A stretch of 14,129 bases of DNA, from NCBI GenBank assembly GCA_964009845.1, contig CAXGIQ010000026.1, forward strand, positions 1 through 14,129. Direction: 5' to 3'. The notes beneath the pieces were generated by a model. The model saw only the letters and a list, made by a program, of their open reading frames with translations, ran no database searches and was not told the origin of the DNA. The position numbers and the translations under genes are program-made. This DNA comes from UBA7312 sp002715345 (GTDB taxonomy: Bacteria; Bacteroidota; Bacteroidia; Flavobacteriales; UBA7312). Numbering within the stretch: the stretch's first letter is position 1; every line of letters begins with the position of its first letter. Shown here piece after piece: positions 7,019 to 13,882 of the stretch.

Positions 7019-8053
7019 ATGTATAAGCTACTCATTAAACCAATTTTCTTTCTGTTTTCTCCAGAAACTATCCACCACATAATCTTTGCCATGGTGAAGT
7101 TTGGGGCACGCATTCCATTAAAAATGTGGATTTGGAAAAAAATGTTCTGTCTTGAGGACAATCGTTTAAAAAGAGAGGTGTTTGGTTTGACTTTTGACAA
7201 TCCTGTTGGATTAGCAGCTGGATTTGACAAAGATGCGAAACTATACAATGAATTAGCTGCTTTTGGTTTTGGTTTTATTGAAATAGGAACAATTACTCCT
7301 AAAGGACAGCCTGGTAATCCGAAGCCAAGATTGTTTAGACTACTTCAGGATGAAGCACTAATAAATAGAATGGGATTCAATAACGGAGGAGTAGAAGAGG
7401 CGGTAGAGCGCTTGAAAAAGCGTAATACCCAAATTATGATTGGAGGAAACATTGGTAAAAATAAAGTCACTCCAAACATAGAGGCGACTAGTGATTACGA
7501 AATCAGCTTTGAAGCCTTGTTTCCTTATATAGACTACTTTGTGGTGAATGTAAGCTCGCCCAACACACCTGGTTTGCGTGAGTTACAGGATAAAGAACCA
7601 CTTACCAAGCTCTTGATGCGCTTGCAAGAATTAAACACTGCAAAAGAGAGTAGAAAACCAATTTTATTAAAAATTGCTCCAGACTTAACGTATTCACAAT
7701 TGGATGACATCATTGCTATTGTTCAGGATTCTAAAATTGATGGAGTTATTGCAACCAACACAACTATAGACCGTTCTATGCTCACTACTGATCAAAATGA
7801 TGTAGAAGCAATTGGTAATGGAGGATTGAGTGGAAAGCCTTTGAAAGCGCGTTCTACAGAGGTGATTCGTTATTTGTCAGAAAAATCTAATAAAGCATTT
7901 CCAATCATTGGAGTTGGAGGTATTCATTCTGCAGAAGATGCAATAGAGAAGTTAGAAGCTGGAGCCAGTTTGGTGCAGGTATATACAGGCTTCATTTACG
8001 AAGGTCCTGCTTTAATTAAGCGAATCAATAAAGCAATACTGAAGCAAGTATGA
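7019..8053 (+). CDS. pyrD: Quinone-dependent dihydroorotate dehydrogenase (class 2)
   Basis: 344 residues, full length for class 2. It oxidises dihydroorotate to orotate in de novo pyrimidine synthesis, passing electrons through FMN to membrane quinone. The N-terminal helices (about 1-40, hydrophobic with basic residues) form the membrane-associating, quinone-binding part that defines class 2. FMN and substrate motifs are intact: GLAAGFDKDAKLYN (64-77), GFIEIGTITPKGQPGNPKPR (85-104), NRMGFNNGG (116-124), GGNIGKNK (142-149), VNVSSPNTPGLR (176-187) with the catalytic serine, ATNTTI, GGLSGKPL, IIGVGGI and a VQVYTGFIYEGP phosphate-binding end. The stop overlaps the next start as ATGA, so it is coupled with the HMG-CoA lyase gene. 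Confidence 0.97.
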   Translation: MYKLLIKPIFFLFSPETIHHIIFAMVKFGARIPLKMWIWKKMFCLEDNRLKREVFGLTFDNPVGLAAGFDKDAKLYNELAAFGFGFIEIGTITPKGQPGNPKPRLFRLLQDEALINRMGFNNGGVEEAVERLKKRNTQIMIGGNIGKNKVTPNIEATSDYEISFEALFPYIDYFVVNVSSPNTPGLRELQDKEPLTKLLMRLQELNTAKESRKPILLKIAPDLTYSQLDDIIAIVQDSKIDGVIATNTTIDRSMLTTDQNDVEAIGNGGLSGKPLKARSTEVIRYLSEKSNKAFPIIGVGGIHSAEDAIEKLEAGASLVQVYTGFIYEGPALIKRINKAILKQV

Positions 8054-8898
8054 AAATAGTTGAATGTCCTAGAGATGCTATGCAAGGTTTGTCGGAATTT
8101 ATTCCGACCCAAAAGAAAGCGGATTATCTGAATATGCTCTTGCAGGTAGGATTCGATACACTTGATTTTGGAAGTTTTGTATCGCCTAAGGCGATTCCAC
8201 AAATGCGTGATACAGCAGAAGTTCTTAATCAAATACAGCTAGATAATACAGATACTAAACTATTGGCTATTGTAGCCAACCAAAGAGGGGCAAATGATGC
8301 TTGTCAGTTTGATGAAATCCAATATTTAGGCTATCCTTTTTCTGTTTCAGAGACTTTTCAGCAACGCAACACTAATAACAGTATAGAAGCTTCATTATCG
8401 CTAGTAGAAGAGATACAAAGCATGTGTGAAAAGCACAATAAAGAATTGGTGGTTTATCTATCCATGGCTTTCGGTAACCCTTACGGAGAAGTTTGGAATG
8501 AGGAGATTGTAGCAAAATGGGGAAAAAAACTAGCTACACTAGGAGTGAAAAATTTAGCTCTAGCCGATACCATTGGTGTTTCTAATGCCGATAATATCAG
8601 TCGCTTATTCAGTACTTTAATCCCCGCCTTTACTGAAGTAGAATGGGGTGCGCACTTGCATACTACACCAGCTACTTGGCGCGAAAAAGTAGAAGCAGCT
8701 TACAGTAGTGGTTGCACTAGATTTGATAGTGCAATTAAAGGCTTGGGCGGTTGCCCTATGGCGAAGGATGATTTAGTAGGAAATATGCCTACTGAAAAGC
8801 TATTGTCTTTTGCTCAAGAAAAGAATTTGCATACAGGGGTTAATCCACTGGCTTTTGAAAGCGCCTACAATAAGGCGATAGATATATTTCCTTTATAA
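8050..8898 (+). CDS. Hydroxymethylglutaryl-CoA lyase
   Basis: 282 residues, a single TIM-barrel of the HMGL-like family. The enzyme splits 3-hydroxy-3-methylglutaryl-CoA into acetyl-CoA and acetoacetate, the last step of leucine catabolism. Catalytic and metal ligands are in place: Arg8-Asp9 in ECPRDAMQG, His202 and His204 in GAHLHTT, catalytic Cys235 in KGLGGCPMAKDD, and Asn244 in LVGN. From the His pair to Asn244 their spacing equals that of human HMG-CoA lyase as I recall its numbering. The GLGGCP loop points to HMG-CoA lyase rather than isopropylmalate or homocitrate synthase. The RDAMQG motif replaces the usual RDGLQ. It overlaps pyrD by 4 bases; no other leucine-degradation gene is in view. 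Confidence 0.9.
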   Translation: MKIVECPRDAMQGLSEFIPTQKKADYLNMLLQVGFDTLDFGSFVSPKAIPQMRDTAEVLNQIQLDNTDTKLLAIVANQRGANDACQFDEIQYLGYPFSVSETFQQRNTNNSIEASLSLVEEIQSMCEKHNKELVVYLSMAFGNPYGEVWNEEIVAKWGKKLATLGVKNLALADTIGVSNADNISRLFSTLIPAFTEVEWGAHLHTTPATWREKVEAAYSSGCTRFDSAIKGLGGCPMAKDDLVGNMPTEKLLSFAQEKNLHTGVNPLAFESAYNKAIDIFPL

Positions 8899-8941
8899 AC
8901 CTGATAAGCTAAAGCACCGTGTTTTTAACAGATAGCAGCTA

Positions 8942-8990
8942 CTTGCTCGGATACTGCTTAGCAAGAGGAAATACAAAACCGTATTTTTAT
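8942..8990 (+). terminator. Weak hairpins in the convergent gap after the lyase gene
   Basis: Two inverted repeats lie between the convergent genes: CTTGCT (8942-8947) with AGCAAG (8960-8965), and AAATAC (8969-8974) with GTATTT (8981-8986), the latter running into T residues (GTATTTTTAT). The second stem is AT-rich and only 6 bp, so termination here is plausible but weakly supported. The 102-base gap holds no gene. Confidence 0.3.
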
Positions 8991-9000
8991 TGTAATTTAA

Positions 9001-10644
9001 TTAAAAGTCGGCAGTTACTTCAAAAACCATGCTTTCCTTGCTTTTTGGATGCATGATCTCTAAATGTTCGGCATGCAGGTGTAGGCGCTTGTCTTTTTGT
9101 CCGTACAAGTCATCACCTAGAATTGGAGTGTTTAGTCCAGAGATGTGTGCAGAATGTACTCTTAACTGATGTGTTCTTCCTGTAATTGGATAAAAATATA
9201 TGCGTGTGTGTTCCTCTGTTCGCTCAACTACCTCCCAGAGGGTTTGGCCTGATTTACCATATTCATAACAAACCACTTGTCTTGGTCGGTCATCTAAATC
9301 AACACGCAAAGGAAGGTCAATAATACCTTCATCTTTCTCTATTACTCCATCTAGTATAGCGACATACCGCTTTTTGATGCTGCGTTTGATAAATTGCCTT
9401 TGTAGTTGCTTGTGAGTTTCTTTATTTTTGGCAATAAGCATTAGTCCAGAAGTAGCCATATCTAGTCTGTGTACCACTAATGGACCTGTAGAATTCTTGT
9501 ATTTCTCCTTCATTCGGGTGTATACCGAATCTTTAATATTAATTCCAGGAACAGACAGCATATCAGAAGGCTTGTTTATCACCAAAAAATCTTCTTCTTC
9601 ATATATTATGTTTATTTTTTTTCCAATAGCAGGATTTACAAGCATAGGATCATCATTTACTTCCATATCTTGCAGCATATGTCCTAAAATGGGTTTGCAT
9701 TTTCCTTGACAAGAGGGATAGTAATTCGCATGCTTCCTTATTTGTGATTGAGGAGAGCTGCCCCACCAAAATTCTGCCATGGCAATAGGTTTTAACTGGT
9801 GTTGAAAAGCGTACTGCAATAATTTTGGTGCAGCACATTCTCCAGCAGCAGATGGTGGGCTTACTTGGTCTTTAAATATTTCTATGAGTGATTTTTTTTC
9901 CCCTGCTATATTTAAAAAGTGATAAGATTCAAAAAGCTGTTGTTGTAAAGCATTTGATTTATTTTTTCTTAACTCTTTTAATCTTTCAATTTCAATTGTA
10001 TGATGGTCAACTGCAACTTGTTTTTTAGCTATTTCTTTCTTCCAAAAATTTGAGAGGTTCCGCAATTGTAGTTTTTCTCTAATACTTTCTTGGTTGAGTT
10101 CTTCCGCTACAGCTATCGCATCAAATTCCTCTAAATCAACTCGTGCTTGATCTCGGATACTCTTACGTTCTTCTTTACCAAGTTTTATTCTTTGTTTTTG
10201 CGCGCGTATCTCATTCATTGACTGTAGCTTAGCTTGCTTAAGTTCTTGATTCGCTGTGAGAAATTCAGGTTTGGATTCTAATATTTTAAGAGTTTCGTTA
10301 AGTTTGTTTATTTCCTTTTCACCATCTAGATAAAAGCTGTTTTCTGCCAACATGTCAAAAACTGGAGGAACAAATCCTTTAATTAAATTACAATCGCCTA
10401 ACTTTCCAGAAAAAGCAGATAAATATCCTATTTCTCCGTTATTTTTTTGCACGATTAAAACACCAAACATTTTTCCTATTTGATTAAAATCATGTTTCAA
10501 ATCTGTTTGGTTTTCTATGTGTTTTTGCAACTCATTTGAAGCAAGCTTACTTATTGGATGAGGTTCATAGTAAAACGGAAAGGTGAAACGCTCAGGAAGT
10601 GAAAAACTACTTATATCTGATTTAAAAGTTTTGAAACAATCCAT
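9001..10644 (-). CDS. RluA-family pseudouridine synthase with long N-terminal extension
   Basis: 547 residues, about twice a usual RluA enzyme. The catalytic domain (about 340-547) has the RluA hallmarks: INKPSDMLSVPG (357-367), VVHRLDMATSGLMLIAKN with catalytic Asp395, KRYVAILDG, PITGRTHQLRVHSAH and LGDDLYG. It should convert uridines in rRNA or tRNA to pseudouridine; the target site cannot be read. The N-terminal half has an HPISKLASNELQKH-type start, a highly charged predicted coiled coil (about 110-235) and a conserved-looking block PPSAAGECAAPKLLQYAF (263-280) followed by CQGKC (312-316). I recall similar long RluA proteins from gammaproteobacteria, so the extension is probably a family feature, not a fusion unique to this genome. 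It runs divergently from the B12 riboswitch. Confidence 0.9.
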   Translation of the reverse strand: MDCFKTFKSDISSFSLPERFTFPFYYEPHPISKLASNELQKHIENQTDLKHDFNQIGKMFGVLIVQKNNGEIGYLSAFSGKLGDCNLIKGFVPPVFDMLAENSFYLDGEKEINKLNETLKILESKPEFLTANQELKQAKLQSMNEIRAQKQRIKLGKEERKSIRDQARVDLEEFDAIAVAEELNQESIREKLQLRNLSNFWKKEIAKKQVAVDHHTIEIERLKELRKNKSNALQQQLFESYHFLNIAGEKKSLIEIFKDQVSPPSAAGECAAPKLLQYAFQHQLKPIAMAEFWWGSSPQSQIRKHANYYPSCQGKCKPILGHMLQDMEVNDDPMLVNPAIGKKINIIYEEEDFLVINKPSDMLSVPGINIKDSVYTRMKEKYKNSTGPLVVHRLDMATSGLMLIAKNKETHKQLQRQFIKRSIKKRYVAILDGVIEKDEGIIDLPLRVDLDDRPRQVVCYEYGKSGQTLWEVVERTEEHTRIYFYPITGRTHQLRVHSAHISGLNTPILGDDLYGQKDKRLHLHAEHLEIMHPKSKESMVFEVTADF

Positions 10645-10651
10645 ATAGTTG

Positions 10652-10659
10652 CAAAAATA
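10652..10659 (-). promoter_or_regulatory. Candidate -7 element (TATTTTTG) for the pseudouridine synthase gene
   Basis: The minus strand reads TATTTTTG, an exact TAnnTTTG match ending 7 bases before the start codon at 10644. It is the same octamer found before the mutL-operon gene. No -33 TTG is seen at the expected spacing. It lies only 5 bases from the oppositely oriented element at 10665-10672. Confidence 0.35.
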
Positions 10660-10664
10660 TAAAC

Positions 10665-10672
10665 TAACTTTG
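10665..10672 (+). promoter_or_regulatory. Candidate -7 element (TAACTTTG) for the B12 riboswitch transcript
   Basis: Exact TAnnTTTG match. A start site a few bases downstream (about 10676-10680) would place the transcript 5' end at the first strand of the cobalamin riboswitch, which independently supports this promoter. A TTG occurs 13 bases upstream, too close for a normal -33 box. Confidence 0.5.
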
Positions 10673-10679
10673 CATTATT

Positions 10680-10833
10680 AAGGTTTTCATCTCTTTTCAG
10701 AGAATGAATAAAAGGGAAGTCGGTGAGATTCCGACACTGTACCCGCAGCTGTAATCTCTAAAACTGTCGATTCTACTGCCACTGTTTACACGGGAAGGCA
10801 TTCGATGGGGAGTAAGTCAGAAGACCTGCCTTT
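10680..10833 (+). ncRNA. Cobalamin (adenosylcobalamin-type) riboswitch
   Basis: The core of the B12 riboswitch is readable in order: AAGG at the 5' P1 strand, GGGAAGTCGGTGAGATTCCG (10714-10733) closing the P3 arm, ACTGTACCCGCAGCTGTAA (10736-10754), GCCACTG (10788-10794), GGGAAGGC (10792-10799 region), and the B12 box AGTCAGAAGACCTGCC (10815-10830), whose CCTT pairs with the 5' AAGG. This RNA binds cobalamin and turns the downstream genes off when B12 is sufficient. It lies 43 bases before a TonB-dependent receptor gene, which identifies that operon as B12 uptake. The class is clear; the boundaries are approximate and P1 may extend through flanking A/T pairs. Confidence 0.95.
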
Positions 10834-10848
10834 TTAATAATATTTAAA

Positions 10849-10868
10849 TGTCCTCGGGAATAAGGGCA
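10849..10868 (+). promoter_or_regulatory. Candidate expression-platform hairpin of the riboswitch
   Basis: TGTCCT (10849-10854) pairs with AGGGCA (10863-10868), one G-U pair included, around an 8-base loop. The hairpin ends 8 bases before the receptor ATG and is followed by ATTTTG. It could be a short intrinsic terminator or mask the initiation region. AGGGCA could also pair with TGCC at the end of the B12 box (10827-10830), giving an alternative fold; this is inference. Confidence 0.4.
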
Positions 10869-10876
10869 ATTTTGTA

Positions 10877-12709
10877 ATGAGAAGATTTATATTTAATATA
10901 ATTTTTTGTCCAACCCTTCTGTTTGCTCAGGAATTTACAATACAAGTTCCTGAGGTTGATTTAATAGATAACAGATTAGATTTGCATAAAATCGGTACTC
11001 AACAATTATATATAGATAGTACTTTAATCAAAAATAGTAATTCATTATCAGATCTTTTACGTCAATATGGACCAATTTTTGTTAAAGAATATGGAGCTCT
11101 TTCAACCGCTTTTTTTAGGGGAACCCCTGCAGCTTATACTCAATTATTGTGGAATGGAATTCCTCTAAATAGTTTAAGTACTGGCATTGTAGATTTAGGC
11201 TTATTTCCTACAAATATATTTTCTGAAATAAAATTGAATAGTGGAGGTAGTTCAACTTTATCAGGAAGTGGCGCTATATCTGGTAGTATTCAATTAAATA
11301 ACTCTTTGGATTATAATCCAAATTATAAATTTGAAGTGGATTTGATTAAGGGCAGTTTTGGTTTAGAAAAAAAATCTTTTTCTTATCAATTTGGAGATGG
11401 AGTAAATGCTTTACACTTTCAGTATTTAACTTCTGTAAGTCAAAATGATTTTGATTACATCAACAATGGACTTCCGAATAGTCCAATGGAAAATCAAGAG
11501 CATGCCTATAAAGCCAGTAAGCAGTATTTGCTAAACTATGGTTATCGCAATAACAAATTAAAGCTAGGATTTCATTTATGGAAATCAGATAATTTTAGAG
11601 AAGTTCCAGTAGGGATGCTAAGCAGTAATCCTAATGCTCTACAATGGGATGATGTATTTCGAACAAAGGTGTTCTGGAAGCAGTCTGGAAGAGATTACCA
11701 ATTGGAATTAGCGCATGCCTATCTTGAGGAAGATTTTCGATACAATTCTAATTTTGTAGATAGTAAATTAGAAGCAAAAAATCATTTTTCTTCTTTTGAA
11801 TATCAGCATCATTATAAGTTTTTAAGTACATTCTTTGGAATAAATCTACAACAAAGGCTGGTTTCTTCAAATTACTACTCAAAATTAACTGATGATGAAT
11901 TATTAGTTGGGTATGCTTCATTTAAGTTTTCTAAAAATAAGTGGAATATAGTAACTTCTATTAGAGGTGAGTCTCATTCTTTGTATGATGTCCCTTCATT
12001 GTATAGTTTTGGTAGTAATTATCTTATTAACAATAATTTGACTTGGAAGTTTCAATTTGCAAAAAATTTTAAAGCTCCTGCTTTCAATGATTTATATTGG
12101 ATTGGTGATGGTGCAATAGGAAATAAAAATTTACTTCCAGAAATATCATATACTACAGAAGCAAGCATTGTAAATAATATAATCACCCTTACTTTTTATT
12201 CTAATTTCATAAATCAAATGATTCGTTGGCAACCAAACTCATCAGATGTGTGGACGCCACAGAACCTTGAAAGTGTATGGGCAAGAGGACTAGAATTTAA
12301 AAGAAAATTAAATAAAAAAATAGGAAGATTAAAAATATCTAATATTTCAACTTATTCTTTTACTCTTTCCACTTTAGAAGAAAGTAATATTGAAAATGAT
12401 GCTAGAATTGGCGTGCAATTATCTTATGTACCTATACACAAAACAACCTCAGTAACTCATCTCGATTTAAAAGAATGGAGACTTACTGTTTCATCATCTT
12501 ATAATGGAAAAGTAAATACTACATCTGATGGTGTAGAAACATTGCCTTCTTATCTTCTAGTTGATTTAGGCTTACAATATCAATCTAATAAAACTCCAAT
12601 TATAATAGGGGCTAAAATTAATAATGTAACTAACAAATCTTACCAAGTGTTTAGTTATTATCCAATGCCTGGAAGGCATATTTCACTTAACCTTAATCTT
12701 AAAATTTAA
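10877..12709 (+). CDS. btuB: TonB-dependent outer-membrane receptor, BtuB-like (vitamin B12)
   Basis: 610 residues. A signal peptide (1-18, MRRFIFNIIFCPTLLFAQ) directs export. Residues about 45-145 form the TonB-dependent plug: NSLSDLLRQYGPIFVKEYG, then TAFFRGTPAAYTQLLWNGIPLN and a GSSTLSGSGAISGSIQLN segment. The rest is beta-barrel with alternating aromatic strands, closing with PGRHISLNLNLKI. The length matches BtuB (about 600) and is shorter than SusC-type receptors; no carboxypeptidase-like N-terminal domain is present. The stretch EVDLIDNR near the mature N-terminus may act as the TonB box. The cobalamin riboswitch immediately upstream and the BtuG-like lipoprotein downstream make B12 or a related corrinoid the likely substrate. 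The stop overlaps the next ATG by one base (TAATG). Confidence 0.92.
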   Translation: MRRFIFNIIFCPTLLFAQEFTIQVPEVDLIDNRLDLHKIGTQQLYIDSTLIKNSNSLSDLLRQYGPIFVKEYGALSTAFFRGTPAAYTQLLWNGIPLNSLSTGIVDLGLFPTNIFSEIKLNSGGSSTLSGSGAISGSIQLNNSLDYNPNYKFEVDLIKGSFGLEKKSFSYQFGDGVNALHFQYLTSVSQNDFDYINNGLPNSPMENQEHAYKASKQYLLNYGYRNNKLKLGFHLWKSDNFREVPVGMLSSNPNALQWDDVFRTKVFWKQSGRDYQLELAHAYLEEDFRYNSNFVDSKLEAKNHFSSFEYQHHYKFLSTFFGINLQQRLVSSNYYSKLTDDELLVGYASFKFSKNKWNIVTSIRGESHSLYDVPSLYSFGSNYLINNNLTWKFQFAKNFKAPAFNDLYWIGDGAIGNKNLLPEISYTTEASIVNNIITLTFYSNFINQMIRWQPNSSDVWTPQNLESVWARGLEFKRKLNKKIGRLKISNISTYSFTLSTLEESNIENDARIGVQLSYVPIHKTTSVTHLDLKEWRLTVSSSYNGKVNTTSDGVETLPSYLLVDLGLQYQSNKTPIIIGAKINNVTNKSYQVFSYYPMPGRHISLNLNLKI

Positions 12710-12762
12710 TGAAAACAATGAAAACAATGAAAACAATGAAAACAATGAAAACAATGAAAACA
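12709..12762 (+). repeat. Six perfect copies of ATGAAAACA at the start of the lipoprotein gene
   Basis: Six uninterrupted 9-bp units encode Met-Lys-Thr six times, followed at 12763 by ATGAAATAT (Met-Lys-Tyr), a seventh near-copy that begins the normal signal peptide. Every unit offers an in-frame ATG, and the first overlaps the receptor stop codon. Because the unit is three codons, copy-number changes keep the frame but alter the number of possible starts and the positive charge of the signal-peptide n-region. Confidence 0.97.
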
Positions 12763-13803
12763 ATGAAATATCTATTGATTGCATCTTTTGCATTTACAAT
12801 AGTTTCATGTAGTGATGACGCTAACGATCCAATTTATGACACATTTGAAAATGGCTTATTTGTGGTTAATGAAGGAAACTATGATGGAGCAAATGCTTCT
12901 ATATCTTTTATAGATGAGAATGATATTATATATAATAATATATATGAAAATAGAAATGATTTACCCTTAGGAGATCAGGCTCAATCAATTACAATTATTG
13001 ATGAAAAGGCATATATTGTAGTAAGTAATTCAAATAAAGTCGTTGTTGCAAACTCAAGAGACATGCAGTACATAACAGAAATTTCAGAAAACACTGAAAT
13101 ACCTAGGTATATAACACAAGTTTCTGAAGAAAAAGCTTATTTGTCCGAGTGGGGCAAAGATGTTGTTCACGTTATTGATTTAAATAATAATGAAATAATT
13201 AATTCTATAAGTGTTGGTCAAGACCCAGAAGAAATAGTAGTTTCAAATGGTTTTGCTTTTGTATGTAATAGCGGTAACTCATGGGGTTCTATTGATAATA
13301 CAGTTTCAGTAATTGATATTTCAAGTGATGAAGTTGTAAACACTTTAACTCTTTTTGACAAACCAACATCTGCAAGTGTTGATGGCCTTGGAAATGTTTG
13401 GGTTATTTGCAAGGGTAATACAATTTATGACGAGACAACATGGGAAATTATTAGCCAAACCCCTGGTTCATTATCTTTAATTGATGCAATGACAAATGAA
13501 ATCAAAAAGCATTTTATTTTTGAAAACTATCCAAGTTTGGGAGGGTTGACTTGTGATTATTCAAAACTTTACTTTAAAGTTGATCAATCTATAGTTTCTA
13601 TGTCGGTTTACTCAACAAATTTAGATACGACACAAATTGCAAGTGGCAATTTTTATGGTCAGTTTTGTTTGTATGATAATTCTATCTATGCTGCAGATGC
13701 AAAGGATTATTCACAAGCAGGAGATGTGTATAAGTATACAAAGGATGGAGTTTTAACAAATACTTATCAGGTTGGAGTAATTCCAGGAAACTTTGGTTTT
13801 TAG
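12709..13803 (+). CDS. BtuG-like surface lipoprotein, YncE-type beta-propeller (DUF5074-like)
   Basis: 364 residues from the ATG overlapping the receptor stop, 346 from the seventh ATG at 12763, which I think marks the ancestral start: from there MKYLLIASFAFTIVSC is a normal lipoprotein signal with the lipobox Cys. The residues after Cys, S-D-D, fit the flavobacterial surface lipoprotein export signal. The mature protein has GLFVVNEGN, typical of DUF5074 proteins, then repeated propeller blades of the form VHVIDLNNNEIINSISVGQDPEEIVVSNGFAFV and a VGVIPGNFGF end. Bacteroides BtuG proteins have this architecture and bind B12 tightly on top of BtuB. Operon position and the upstream cobalamin riboswitch support that role. 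The exact homology needs a profile search. Confidence 0.85.
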   Translation: MKTMKTMKTMKTMKTMKTMKYLLIASFAFTIVSCSDDANDPIYDTFENGLFVVNEGNYDGANASISFIDENDIIYNNIYENRNDLPLGDQAQSITIIDEKAYIVVSNSNKVVVANSRDMQYITEISENTEIPRYITQVSEEKAYLSEWGKDVVHVIDLNNNEIINSISVGQDPEEIVVSNGFAFVCNSGNSWGSIDNTVSVIDISSDEVVNTLTLFDKPTSASVDGLGNVWVICKGNTIYDETTWEIISQTPGSLSLIDAMTNEIKKHFIFENYPSLGGLTCDYSKLYFKVDQSIVSMSVYSTNLDTTQIASGNFYGQFCLYDNSIYAADAKDYSQAGDVYKYTKDGVLTNTYQVGVIPGNFGF

Positions 13804-13824
13804 TGAATAACATCTTAATAAATC

Positions 13825-13853
13825 AAAAGAGAGCAAAGGCTCTCTTTTTTTTT
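13825..13853 (+). terminator. Intrinsic terminator of the B12 uptake operon
   Basis: A perfect stem GAGAGC (13829-13834) and GCTCTC (13839-13844) with a 4-base AAAG loop, extended by AAAA/TTTT pairs, is followed by nine T residues. It lies 25 bases after the lipoprotein stop and is the clearest terminator in the window. It separates the B12 genes from the antiporter gene. Confidence 0.92.
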
Positions 13854-13882
13854 ATTTTGTACTTTTATCGAAAACCATAAAA

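Noticed and set aside
9428..9838. Short ORFs in other frames of the pseudouridine synthase gene
   Set aside because: They overlap the catalytic domain and conserved Cys block of the RluA-type protein and show no independent support.
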